DNA of 64,000 nt, from positions 30,086,042 through 30,150,041 of the forward strand of contig CM060734.1 of the NCBI GenBank assembly GCA_030704615.1, in the 5' to 3' direction. Shown piece by piece: positions 22,064-34,500 of this stretch (positions are counted from its first letter, which is position 1; each line of letters opens with the position of its first letter). The notes under the pieces were generated by a model that did no database searches, was not told the DNA's origin, and saw nothing but the letters and a program-made list of their open reading frames with translations. This stretch comes from Takakia lepidozioides. Its lineage: Eukaryota > Streptophyta > Takakiopsida > Takakiales > Takakiaceae. The translations under genes were made by a program, and so were the position numbers.

Positions 22064-23080
22064 CAAATCAATACATGAATTTAGACGTTTGTTTTGTTTT
22101 GTTTTGTTTGTTTTGTTTGTTTTATAGCGTCGTTGAGATCTCCCAAACCGCGGGCCCAGCGCTGGTGCTTGGTGCCGTTCGAAAGCCCTCGGCGAGGAGG
22201 GGTGCACCGGCTTGGTCTCATGGTTTTTGGACATGCGGTGAGGAAGATGTGGAATTCCGAGTGCTTTTGGTAGCTGGAAATTCACAAAAAATAGCAAAGT
22301 GGGCTTTCATGGAGCAATGATTGGCCCTTCACGTGGGAGATTTGGAATTTCAAGTACTTTTAGTTGCTGGAAATTTACAAATATAGCAAAATGGGCATTC
22401 CTGGACAATGGTTGGAGCCGAAAGATATCAAGGGAAAGGGAGGGGAAAGGTCTCTGGTTCAAATCTGGTCGTAGGCTCTGTGGAAAAAAAAATGATGAGA
22501 TAAGGCTAAAACGATTTTCAAGTACTTTTGGTTGCTGGACAATGGTTGGAGCCTCGATTGGAGAGATATCAAGGAAAAGGTCTCCGGTTCAAATCAGGTC
22601 ATAGATTCCGTAGAAAAACTAATGATTAGACTTGGATGACTTAGATGACATTGGACACTTGGGCCAACGGCAAAGGCTTCACACTTGGGGCTAGACATAG
22701 GAGACGCACTTGAATGCATAAGAGATTGCACTTGGGCTTAGATGACCCTGGACACTTGGGCCAACGGCACAGGCTACCCTAGTCAATACATGAAGTGAGA
22801 CATTTGTTTTGTTTTGTAGTGTTGCTGAGATCTCCCAAACCGTGGGGCCCAGCATGGGTGCTTGGTGCCGTTGGAAAGCCCTCGATGAGGAGGGGTGCAC
22901 CGCCTTGGTCTCATGATTTTTGGAGCGATGAGGGAGAAGTGGAATTCCAAGTACTTTTGGTCGCTGGAAATTCACAAAAAATAGCAAAAAATGGCAAAGT
23001 GGGCATTCCTGGACAATGGTTGGAGCCTCGATGGGAGAGATATCAAGGGAAAGGTCTCCGGTTCAAATCTGGTCGTAGGC
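22064..23080 (+). repeat. Diverged repeat copies with tRNA-like B boxes (SINE-like)
   Basis: Two long copies (about 22064-22300 and 22785-23010) share a TTTGTTTTG run, GAGATCTCCCAAACCG, the CTTGGTGCCGTT block, GAGGAGGGGTGCACCG, and the GCTGGAAATTCACAAAAAATAGC end. Each is followed by a module containing GGTTCAAATC, the B-box consensus of tRNA promoters, at 22456-22465, 22586-22595 and 23060-23069. An A box is not clear. A tRNA-derived SINE family that inserted repeatedly, or one that was duplicated locally, would explain this. Confidence 0.4.
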
Positions 23081-23590
23081 TATGTGGAAAAAAACTGATT
23101 GGACTTGGATGACATTGGACACTTGGGCCAACGACACAGGCTATCCTAGGGCCTAGAGGTTGCACTTGGGCCTCGACATAGGAGACGCACTTGGATACAT
23201 AGGAAATTGCACCAGGTACATAGGAGATTGGACTTGCGCTGGGAGATGCACTTGGATACATGAATAGAAGATTGCAGTTGGATACATAGGAAATTACACT
23301 TGGTCTTAGATTTCAATTCTTCACATATGGGGCAAACGGCATAGGCTACACTAGAGGTCGCACTTGGGCCTCAACATAGCCTCAACATAGGAGACGCACA
23401 GGGATACATAAAAGATCTTACACTTGGGCTTTGATGACATTGGACACTTGGGCCAACGGCACAGGCTACCCTAGAGGTCGCATTTGGGCCTCCACATAGG
23501 AGACGCACTTGGATACATAGGGGATTACACTTGGACTTAGATGACACTGGACACTTGGGCCAACGGCACAGGCTACCCTAGTATTATATA
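22617..23590 (+). repeat. Irregular minisatellite (about 100-125 bp units)
   Basis: The phrase GACACTTGGGCCAACGGCAC plus AGGCTACCCTAG recurs with changes at about 22651, 22750, 23118, 23325 (degenerate), 23445 and 23549. It is joined by GGAGACGCACTTGGATACATAG-like blocks. The repeated unit tracks the 3' part of the SINE-like module, so the two repeats are probably linked. No coding potential is credible here. Confidence 0.7.
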
Positions 23591-25870
23591 AACAAAGCAA
23601 CCAGTGACACCAAGGCCAAAGTCACTCACATCATCCGCAAGGATACAAATGAATACATTTTTGTCAACCAGTACGTGCTAGGTCCCCCTCAAGTATGGTA
23701 GCTAGGCTGGGCCATGCATGGCGAAAATTAAAATATTTTATTCTTAATTAATAAAGTGATGACAATAACACTGACCCAAAATAACTTTGTAAGTAAAAAC
23801 TAAAACCATCTTAACGATTTAGTTGAAATTGATCAAAACTATTTTTCAAAGCTTGATCTGTCAAGGTCCAAAATACTCCATTATAGCATCATCAAACGGC
23901 GTGAGTAGGACTAAGACTAAGAGCGCCGCATGTAGTTTCAACAATGGGTTTTTTTTTTGGACTATTTGTGTAGAGTATCATGTAGCAATTAAGGAATCAA
24001 TTTACACTTCTTTCGGCAGGCGTCATATTTTTTCCCCTTGTAGGAAGAGTCAAGAACACTTTACGGTTTGAAACATTCTTGGAGTGGAGGAGCATGTCAG
24101 TGTGGGGTTTAACTCGGAGAAGGACCAAGAGCTTATACAATATAGTTTGGAAAAGCATGAAACATGTGAGAAGTTCTTAATTTGTAATGAAGAGAGTTCT
24201 AGAATTGATGGGATCTATAGTAAGTATCCATAGTGTCCCAAAGGGACTACGAGAGACAGCGTAGAGAGTATGTACATTTTAATAAAGCTCCATCCAATCG
24301 ATCAACTTTTTTTTTTTTTTTTTTGGAAATAGGGGGAAGCCTTGGACATCACATTGGAAAAGGGAGAGTACACAAGGAAAAAAGGCAGATGAAGGCAGAT
24401 GCTCAACTAATATAAAACACAAATAACACTCCCAAGACCTATGTTGGATCATGTGAGCATATGTTCTTTATATGTACAAATGGCATATGATTTGAGCCAA
24501 AGCCTAGAAGTAAAAAACCTTGCTTGGTTTTTCTAGTCGCTTTCTTTGCCTTGTGCATAGGTTTGTCCCTCAAGACTTTGGTGTGTATGCGTGGTGGTGA
24601 CTGGGGTTTTTAGCCCCGTAGAATAAAATGCATGAGGACTTCCTGACGCCGCCAACCAAAAAGAAATATTTGGCTAGCATTGAATAGTATATGTATACAT
24701 AGGTTCCCCCATATACCTGGTTCCTATGCACCTAATTCCATGACTCAAAAGCTTATATACATTTGTTTCTCTAAGTTCAAGAATTTTAAATTTGATGAGA
24801 CCTATTGCTTAGAAGATTCCAAACTATAAATCTTGAATGATTGCTTCACATTTGCCATCAATACACATTTGATTTGGAGTCACGAAATTATTAGCAGTGG
24901 AATAATATGCACCCCAACATGAACGGAAAAGAAAATCCGCCAATGGGCTAGGTGCAGGACGCCGTGGAGTAGGTTGTGGAGTTTGCATGTGGGGCCCCAC
25001 ATGGCCATTGCATATAATCGTCACTTCTACCCTGCATGCAATTGTCATGTGGGACCCCATGAAGCTTTTAGATATATGGATAATTTTTTATAGAGAGTGG
25101 GAAGGATGGAAATGAGGTCCTTTGGATTGTTTTATAGCAAGATTGAAGGTGTAGAGAGAAGGATAAAGAGAGGTCCAACAGAGGAGACGGGAGCAGGGCT
25201 GCAAAAGTTGGCAATGGTACAGTTATGGAGAACAAGACGATTATAAAAAAGGAACAGTTGCAAATATTTTTCTCGGTTGTTTGTGTTGTCAATGCTTACA
25301 TAAAAAAATATTGTAGGTGCCTTATATTCCAATGTAGTCAACATTGATATACCTATCATGATTTTTCTACTAAAAAATAGCTTCTACTACTTTCTTCACG
25401 TCATTTTAATCCCCTCTATTTCAATTTTGTTGAAAGCCATGGTCTGAGTGAAAGACACACTTCTAGATACAATAAGAATGGACGAGAGTCCAATATATAC
25501 AATTCTTGATCGCTATATCAACGCTGGTGAATAGGCCAATATGGAACTTAGCTCAATCTAAATATTCTGTGGACCACCTTAATCTACTCTACATATATGC
25601 ATTACATAAATGCATAATTAGTTGACGAGTTATCAACAATAGTCTGTCCAATATTTGGCTTTACGTTACATGCGGAATCTAATGTCAAGATAAGTTTAAA
25701 GCTGACTATAGTAAGTCACAGGTTGGGAGTATTATTTCAACACCCTCTATCACTCCCAACTCTCTCTACATGGGACTATGATCTTGGAGATCCTAAGTTG
25801 TAATAGAACTAATTCCTATCATGTTTCTGAGTGTCTCAAATTGTATCCAGCCAAGATGCTTTGTAAAGAT
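23591..25870. other. Non-coding stretch, nothing recognised
   Basis: AT-rich, with homopolymer runs (T tract at 24308-24324). Short frames only. The stretch nearest 25.87 kb may contain the decayed 3' LTR of the copia element, but I could not define its ends. Confidence 0.4.
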
Positions 25871-25879
25871 ATTCGCCTG

Positions 25880-28870
25880 TTATTCTCGAGTGGGAATGTA
25901 CTCTAAGTTAATGTCACATTCTTCCAATCTTTCTCGCACATCATGGTGTTGGATCTCTATATGTTTTGTTCTAGCATGAAAGATTGGATTTTTGACTAAC
26001 TTGATACTATTCTGATTATCGCACCATAATGTGACTGGTTGAGAGGATTCTTGAATCGTAAGTTCAATCAACAAGTTTCTCAACCACACACTCTCTTTCG
26101 TGCCCTTAGATTATTGCTTTGTACCCCACTTTTGTAGATGATATTAAAGCTACAGTAGGTTGGCGTTTAAGAGCTCCATGTAATTGGAGAATCTCCCAAC
26201 TTGAAAAGATACCCAATTGTCGATTTCTTGTTCAGTATCTCCTGCCCAATCTGAGTCAACATAGCCAGTCAAAATCGGTTCCCTCTTCCCCCACGTCCTA
26301 GGTCAGCCCATAGTCAAGAATGCCTTTTATGTATCTCAAGATTTGCTTTACAACATTCAAATGAGCAACTTGCGGTGTTGATAAAAGTCAAATGACGATG
26401 CTTACTGCGATGACAATGTCAAATCTGGTTTGGATGAGATATATGAGCTTTCCCACCATTCTCATGTACAGTGTAGCATCACAACATGACGAATCATGTT
26501 ACAAGTTTGAGACCCTCATGCATTGGTACTTTGCTTGGGAAGCAATATGCCATTTCAAATTCCTTGAGAGCTGCACCTTGAGGTCCTTGTCAATAATAGG
26601 TCATCCACGTACAAGAGTAGAATAACATATATATTTTCCTCTATCAAATTTGTAATGGAGGTTGTGATCATGTTCACTTCTTTTGAATCCTTGTGAAAAA
26701 AGAAAATTGTGGATGCATTCATACCAGGCACATGGAGCCTGCTTGAGCCCATAGAATGCTCTCCATAATCGACAAACCTTGGCCTCTTGTCTTTAAGCAA
26801 CGAATCCCTCTGGTTGCATCATATAAACTTCTTCTTTTAATTTGTCATTCAGAAAGGCCGTTTTCACGTCTAAATGCGTGATATCCCATTTTGTCTGAGT
26901 TATAAAAGCAACCATCAGCGGATAGTTCTTCACGTACAGGGGAAAACTTTCTTGATAATCCAATCCCTCATGTTATTCAAAACCTCTAGGTGTTATATGA
27001 GCTTTAAGCTTATAATCAACTTTTCATGTGGCATCATACTTGGTTTTGAACACCCGTTAGAAAAAATTAGAACCTTCCTTGGAGGTAGATCAACTAGGAA
27101 TGTTCATGTAAATCGAATCAATTTTGCTCTCTGTGGCCAATTTCCATCCAGGATTTGAAATTGCTTATGTAACACTAATAGGTTACAACTTCATGAATAT
27201 CTGTAGCTACAAAATAGTCAATAAATTTTACGGTGCTCCTCTAACTCGAGTTGACCTTCTTATCTCGGGAGACTCCAACATCTGGACAGATGGATGCTCA
27301 TAATCGAGTGGAGTTAGAGGTGGCAGTTCTAGTGAGAGCAACCTTGCATTAGGAGATGCACTTGTTGAAAAGTCGGGAGCCGTATTGGGTAAGCCGACAT
27401 CCATTGTTTGTTCAATTACCGGAGGTATCTCAGCCAAAGGTGAGGCTATGTTTGGTGCCAAACCTCTAGCGTAATATTCTTCACTGAGACAGATTGGGTT
27501 GGTTTGACTATCCCCTTAGTATTTTCATCAAATTTTACATCCTTAGATACTCAAATCTTCCTCAACACATGGTCAAACCATCAATATGCTTTTGAACTAG
27601 CATCGTAACCCACAAAGATACACCGAGTAGTCTTAGTATCTGAAAGTTTGTACAGACCATTGTCATGATTGTCTCTAGTTCCTTTTGCAAGGATTTTTCG
27701 AGGATCCTTGCGATTGAAGATAAGACATGACTTTGAATCAAAACATACGATACATCATTTGTCAGTGCCAACTGAGAGCAATACCCGACCCGTAAAGAAC
27801 ATCTCTGATGTCTTTAAATTCTTCACTAGGGAGGCGGAAAGTTACAGGACCCTTGCCTTAGACAGGGATTATTTGTCCATTGGCAGTTTTCATTGTACTA
27901 GTGTGACTGCTAATCTTCATGAAGTCAATCGCAGTTCTTTGTCCAGTGACGTGTTGAGTTGTCCCGGAGTCTTGAACCATTCTTTATTCTTTGCAATATT
28001 AGGCTAGTCAAGAATGTAAGCCGCATCGTGGTACTTCTCATTTTCTTTGGTGGCAAGGTTGACTTCAAACATTGGATCTTTGGTGTCTCTACTTTTGTCT
28101 TCAACGTTCATAGCAGTTAGAGCTGCTTCAAACATTGTGCTTGAGTCGTCATGTTTTTCTCCCCTCCTATGGTGGCCTCCTTATGAACCACATTTTTCTG
28201 TTGACGAGGTGCTTGTCTAGGTCACCTAGGCTTGCAACATTCTTTGGACTAGTCCAGACATGCCACAATTGAAGCACCGGGTTCCATGTTTGCGACGATA
28301 CTGTATAGTGTTATTGTTATCGTGGTCTCCGAAACTTGATTTGTCTCCATATTCGGGGCGCTGGTCGTGTTGAACGTGTGTGTCATGCGTAGTGAAAGTT
28401 CCTGGCCTATGTCGAACAAAGTATAGTGCTTCATCTGGAGCTTTTGATGAAGCTCTCAGCATATCTCATGGCTTCTTCATGCAATAGGCGTCATATAATG
28501 ACATCAAGTAGAGGGTACTAGGACCCTAGAGTAGAAAATCCTTGGAAAAATGAGTCATAAGTCGCAGGTAAACTAGAAAACAAGACCCGAATAATTTCTT
28601 CATCATTTTGATCGCACAACTTGTTAGATGAAAACCAATTTCATTGAACTCTCTAAGATAAGAGTACAAGCCCAACTCCTCGTGCATTTTGAGAGCTCGT
28701 AAAGTTTGGTTCGCAACAAAAGTTTCCTGGTGATATATATCCCGAGACTCGTATAATTTATGATCAAAAAACCAACAGTCTCTAGGATTTATATGGTCTC
28801 GCGCTAATACTAAATATTGCCAATACAACTCAGATTGCTCCCCCCATGACACCTTTCTCTCAATCAACAT
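25880..28870 (-). mobile_element. Ty1/copia retrotransposon remnant
   Basis: Heavily decayed copia element on the minus strand, reading right to left. Gag-like frame 28870-28526; CCHC-type fragment (CFNCGMSG) within 28462-28226; integrase and linker pieces around 27.8-27.2 kb, including the typical linker ending RRSTRVRGAP (27461-27228). RT box YVDD is encoded at 26611-26600 in LLLYVDDLLL. Copia RNase H at 26089-25880 has CDNQNSIKLVKNP, FHARTKHIEI and EYIPTRE. RT after integrase and the RNase H wording mark copia rather than gypsy. No LTR could be delimited; the 5' side runs straight into the G-poor LINE sequence at about 28.9 kb. Confidence 0.85.
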
Positions 28871-28929
28871 TGCATACCCCTCACTTATAAGTCAACAGAA
28901 AATAGAAATTAACACAAATAGCAAGGAGG

Positions 28930-29663
28930 CTACATCCTGGCCACAGCCCTTATTACCTCCACATACCAGAATCTGCAAACAAAACTACCATCATCCACAA
29001 CACAAGCGGTTAACCTCCATATTGCCAAGTGAACTGCAATCCGTGCTGCTCGATAGCCAAAAGCGCCTATCATATTGCTTACTGTGGCATAAACGCGCAC
29101 ATACATGGATGCAAACGTTGCATGGCGATTGGCCGCTACAGTTAAAGGAAACAAACAAAGCACTAATGACAAACTTGGAATCATTTAGATATTGGACCCT
29201 AACCCAAAATATCGCTCTAAGCATTCAACCTGCTCATACCTTAGCCTTTCTCGACCCAACAATCAAGCTCCACCTCCACCATAATGTTGGCTGGCTAAGA
29301 TTTCACGTAACTTGGGTAGCTTTTCGGCTCCAAATGTCTACTCCACAATCAATGCACTGCAACTATCCAAAATGTCCCATTCGGCTGATAATTCAACCCC
29401 ATCAACACTACGCTTATCCTCACTTTGAGTGCTCCTCGATAACCACCCTATGCAAACACACAGCCAGGCACTTCGCCCAACATGCAGACATAAACAGCCC
29501 TTATACTCTATCCTCCAGCAAGGTGAGAGCAAGCTATGTCTTCAACACTTCAACATGCACCCATAGTCACTTCACCAAGCAACACTTCATGCTTCATCCC
29601 CCCGCTCTCCCCCCCTTGCACCTTACCACTAGTTCTGCGATCACACCCACCTTATCGCTCACC
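28930..29663 (+). other. Probable LINE 5' leader
   Basis: C-rich, G-poor sequence between the end of the copia gag and the first plausible ORF1 Met at 29664. A 316-codon frame spans 29022-29972, but its first two thirds have no protein-like features beyond being open. The true 5' end could not be fixed, and no target duplication with the 44173 flank was found. Confidence 0.4.
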
Positions 29664-31589
29664 ATGAACACAAAAACCCAAAGCACCCTGTCGGGTGTTG
29701 ACGCTGCTCTCAATGTTCCACCCTTACAAGATGAGAGAATGTCCCCAACGAGCTCGTCTACCTTCAAACGCAGTCTCGACGACCTCCATCTCGGAGACAC
29801 GCTTACATCAAATAATGCTCAGTCGATACTCCTCAAGCGAGCAACAAGCGACGATGACAGCTCTCAATCAAATCACACCACCACCAACAAGAAAGGAACT
29901 CGCAGTCACCACAAACACAGAAGCAGTATTCTGTCCACCTCTGGCTTGGGTATCCTACTATGGAGAGCCTAGCAAGGGAAGCTGGTGCCCCTATTGTACA
30001 AGACTGCAGATCTGTCGCTGAACTATTGCAGTTGGGCATCTCCGAATCGGAATGTGTAGAAATACTCCAGTGTCCAAAGGCCTTCCCCAGGACTCACCAG
30101 ATACTATATCCATCGCAAAGGCCGGACAAAAGAGAGGACAATTCTATCATCTCACGCAGCTCCCCAAACCGCAGACTGCACCCTGCGACTGGGCTCTCAT
30201 TTGGATATCACATTCTAATCCGATTAGAGAAAGGGCGCCCCATGAAATGCACAGAAGTCACGGCAAAAACAAAAGCAAGGCTATCCTACATGGGAATACC
30301 ACTTGGCAACGAGGTGCTGCACCCTGTCTCAGCTTTTGGACATAAGAAAGACCCCATGGTGTGGTCAGGTCTTATCAAGATCTGCCTCAAATACCCAGAA
30401 AAGGATGGCATTGACTTGCTCTTGGGCAACCGAGCATTCATACTCACCTTAGCGGAAGGCAATCCCGTGCAGGGCAAAGTTGAAAAAAGTTTTGAAACTG
30501 AAAGCACGGGAGACTGGCTATCCCTCCACATCAAGGGCTCAACGATGGAAGGGCTGCCAGCTACTCAGATCACATCAAATATTATCTACGAGGCATACAA
30601 CGCAGGGATCGACCTGGAAATCCTATATGTTGGTAAGCCTACCACACAATCTAATTTTGGATTTCTTTACACAGCATCGGAAGAGACTCGTGCGTTATCT
30701 CTGTCACATGGATTGCGACACGAGCACGAAATGCTCGAGGTGGCCGAACGATACCAAACTCTAAATGGCACGGACATCCCCCCCAAAACGCTCAAACTGA
30801 TAGAGAAGCCCTGACCGTAGTGATCAGGCACCACAAACTGACCACACCACAGAAGGTTATTAGCGATGCTATACTGCACATGATCGGGAAGGATAACGTC
30901 ACCAACATGTTCTTCACCAACGCTCAGTCAGAAAAAGTTTTGCACAATGGTACACTCCACGTTACGTGTAAGAACGCAACGATATACAATCTTTGGCAGG
31001 ACAGGCCCCATGTCAGCTTTATGGGTCGAAACATCAAGTTCACTCCACATGCCCAAAGCTTAAATGGTGATACCCCACCGGATCCAGAGACGCTCAAGAG
31101 GTTGAAGATTACTGATATCAACAAAGCACTTGCTAACACGGTAGAGTCACTCCAGTTTCAGGCTCCCCCCAGCACCGGTTCCCTCAAACAAGAACTGCTA
31201 TCAATCATGGAAAAACAAAATGTGAGCACAAACGGGAGATCGCCAACTTCAAGCATGATGTGGTCTAGGGGATTGAAGCGCAAACCTCGAACTATATGAA
31301 CTCCCTAAAAGCCAAGGTCTCGGATGAACTGGCGCTCAGTATGTCAGCCTACCAGACTCAGTTCGATACGCTTATGCACAAACTCCCAGAGTTTGCTCTT
31401 ACCCGCTTGACTGGGGTTTCAACTCAGCAGACACTGGCACTTACCCCATCCTCAACTCTTTTCAAGTACCAAGTCCCAACAACCACCAAGGCTGACGGAC
31501 AGATACAAGACCAGGCATCCCTTGTAGATCTGGAGAAAACTGACACATACTCACCTAGCACCTCGCACAAGCGACTTGGCAATGAGTGA
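29664..31589 (+). pseudogene. LINE ORF1, frameshifted, unrecognised family
   Basis: Likely start MNTKTQSTLSG at 29664, with a Ser/Thr-rich, basic N-terminal region. The body continues in other frames: 29960-30814 (MESLAREAGAPIVQD...), 30820-31299 (RHHKLTTPQKVISDAIL...) and 31296-31589. Summed, roughly 600 residues. The middle piece looks like a folded alpha/beta protein (alternating hydrophobics, LLLGNRAFILTLAEGNP). I see no CCHC knuckle and no clear RRM. By position it should be the nucleic-acid-binding ORF1 protein of the LINE. Base composition here is balanced (15 G and 16 C in 30301-30360), unlike the G-poor rest of the element, which fits long selection on the protein. Confidence 0.55.
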
Positions 31590-34500
31590 CAAAGGTCAGA
31601 ACCCCCACTACTCATGTTGTAAAGATCTCGCCCAGACCCGGAATAGACACCAGTCTTTGGGTCAATTTTTGATTCTGTTTGTTTTACCTGTACTACTTCT
31701 ACTTTCAATGCAATTTCATGTGATGCGCACAGGGATTTCTAAGTGTAGATACACAAAATCTCTTCTGTGTGACTCTTGTAACCAGACCCCTGTTTCTATG
31801 CAAGTTATGTCAAAGCTAATGTCCCCATACCAGACTAGGCTATCTCTGTCTCGAAGCACTAACATTTGCGAGACATATGCCATGATTCACAAACTCAAAC
31901 CTGATGCACAGATCACACAACACCCCCTGGTTCCCATGCTGCCTTACATTTCACCAGCCTACCATTACAAATTCACTGTTATTGAGCAGTGTACCAATTT
32001 ATTTATTCCTCCATACCAAATACATGAGTGGACACCACTCTACCTCTATCCAGCTGCACTACTGCAGCCAGCCCTACTAACCTCCTCTGCCTTTGCCACC
32101 AATATGCTGCATACAGTACCAAGTCAACCCCTCTGCCCTCATGTTCATCTCCACCACAAACTCTTGCTGACGTCTTATCTTCGTACATATACTAAGCACC
32201 ATAATTGGAAATATGCTCCACACTACTGTGTACCATTAACCTCAAGTAATTTAAATACTACCCAACATAGAGTCACATCCTGCCATCATCTTATATGCCC
32301 ACTGAGTTGTCCATATAAACAGCATATAAGACCCACAGTTGCTACACCCATGCTCTAGCCTATATTGTCCAGCCCCAACTTGCTTGTGAAAATACCACAC
32401 CCAACAACACAAATCCCATCCAAAAAAACGAGCTTCCCAAATATACATGCCCTCCCCATTAAGTGGTTTCACACAAGCATGTCTGATACTCATTATCTAT
32501 CCCCAGTCACACATAGCATTTTCACTCTGTGCAGTCAAGATAACTATTGCTGCATAGTTCATCAAAACCCCGCCTCCTCCAGCCTTATATCTGAGGGACT
32601 ACATCACTCTGTTTACATAGTTTCTACCTTATCCCTGAATATTAAAACTAAAGGCCCCCAAACATTGCGCCCCTCAATAGCAGCCACTTCTTCATACAAC
32701 CGCCGTCACATTCAAACCCTTCAACCAAACGCCCCACTCCAAGTCATCCACAAACTGCACATATTTCAGCAATCTGCCACCTATCTGCTCATCCTAAATC
32801 TTTTAAAGAATCCGACCATTCCTCTCTCCTCAGCACAGTCTTAAATACTACAAGTGCTCTTAACTACTACTTACAAATGCACTGTAGCACCCAATACTAC
32901 ATACTTACTAGCTCTAGTAACTCTGTTCCACCCCACAACTTACCAAAGCGGTCTAACCCCACACTAAATCCTACACTCCACACTTTGATTCTCAATTTGC
33001 GACCAGTTGTCACCAAAAAACACCTAACTACGATATACTCACAAAGAAGGAAGTGCAAACTATGCAGCTCCAAGACAGTAGTATCCATTCCCCTTACCAT
33101 TTTCAAACTCCATCTGTGTACACCCTGTCACGAAAATCTGTCACACAAAGCTTGCACCAAATAAAATCTGGCTCTGCAACGTCACTCAATATTATCCGTA
33201 CATTGAATGCCAAATACAAAATAACACTGTTCATACCTCTCGGGCCCCCAAGCAGACTACAAATACTGTCAAGCAGTTATTACCACATGCAGGTAGCTCT
33301 GTGTCTATAATTGAGGCAACACCTCCTCCCAAGCAACTGCCCTGCTACGACACACATCAGTTCTGTAGGCCACAGATTCCTCATATCCAAGGGTACCTCA
33401 CATTACAACACAACCAATGTGAACTAACCCCTCCTGCAGCACTTAAAATAAGCACCCACCCTCTGAGGAAAAACCAAGAAGGCAGCTTGGTCTTGGCCAT
33501 GCTGATGCTAACCATCACACACTGTCCCCTTCATGTCCATTTCCAAAATATATCCATATACACTGCCGCCACAGTTTGACATTCAACAAGAACTCATACC
33601 AAATAAAATAGGGCCTCAACTCACCACTGAATATTGCCCATGCGCTGCAAACTGCCCCCCCCAAATACACAGCTCCAAGTTAATTCCACTATACTATGCC
33701 CTACACCAAAGTTTCCAGCAAGATCCCCCCTACATATTCACCCTGACTAGCACCTCCGACTACACAGGGCTAGCAAAATCTAGCCACATTACATCTAACA
33801 TTAGCCCGCAGGATCTTGGCAAGCCAGAACACAAGCAGCTATGCTCACCAAAACTTTGCCCCCGAGATAACATCGCTACCATCCCTCACAGACCCATGCT
33901 GGCTGTAAGTAACATTCCACCCTTACTGAACACAGGGAGCTCTTTGACTACACTCCCTTATTGCTTATTACCCACTTACAAAAATCAAAAAGTGCGCCAT
34001 GCCCAGGCTGCAACTCAAACATGCCCCAACACACAGTCTTAACATGCAGCAAAAATGTATCTCCATCACACCCTATTATATCATCACAACGCTACTGACC
34101 CATCTGACTGGGCAATCACGGAACATTACCCCAAAACATCTGGTGCACTCGTTAACCTGCATGCTAAATACAAACTTTTCGACCCTCCACCTCCAGTGCA
34201 CTTGCCAGTACTATCACACAACTATACTGCCCCCATTCACTGGGTGGTCTCAAACAGCCAGCACTGGCCCTCATTATCTTGTCCTATGTCACACCATCAG
34301 CCCACACCCTAGTCAAGGTCACTTCTGCTTCACAAATCAAACAACACCCCAAAACCACCAAGCCAACAACCAAACTACACTGTCAATGCACATGACTGCC
34401 TTAAATCCCTACACACTACACACACCTAGTGTAGTGTATATATATTGCCAAACACAAATATTATATACCACACTTTCCTACACTACAACTAGCATTACCC

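Noticed and set aside
22441-22480. A tRNA gene, because of the B-box sequence
   Set aside because: No acceptor stem or anticodon arm can be folded around it; it fits a SINE remnant better.
22018-23112. Frames of about 100 codons in the repeat region as genes
   Set aside because: They translate repeated SINE-like sequence and reappear shifted in the neighbouring copies.
22617-23590. A CRISPR-like array of direct repeats
   Set aside because: Units are long and irregular, without unique spacers, in plant nuclear DNA: a minisatellite.
28870-28930. Proof that the LINE inserted into the copia element
   Set aside because: The copia gag ends where the LINE begins, but no target duplication or copia LTR could be found on the far side at 44.17 kb, so it remains a guess.
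29022-29972. A 316-codon frame as ORF1 of the LINE
   Set aside because: Only the part from Met at 29664 looks protein-like; the preceding part is probably leader sequence. The ORF1 body lies in other frames further on.
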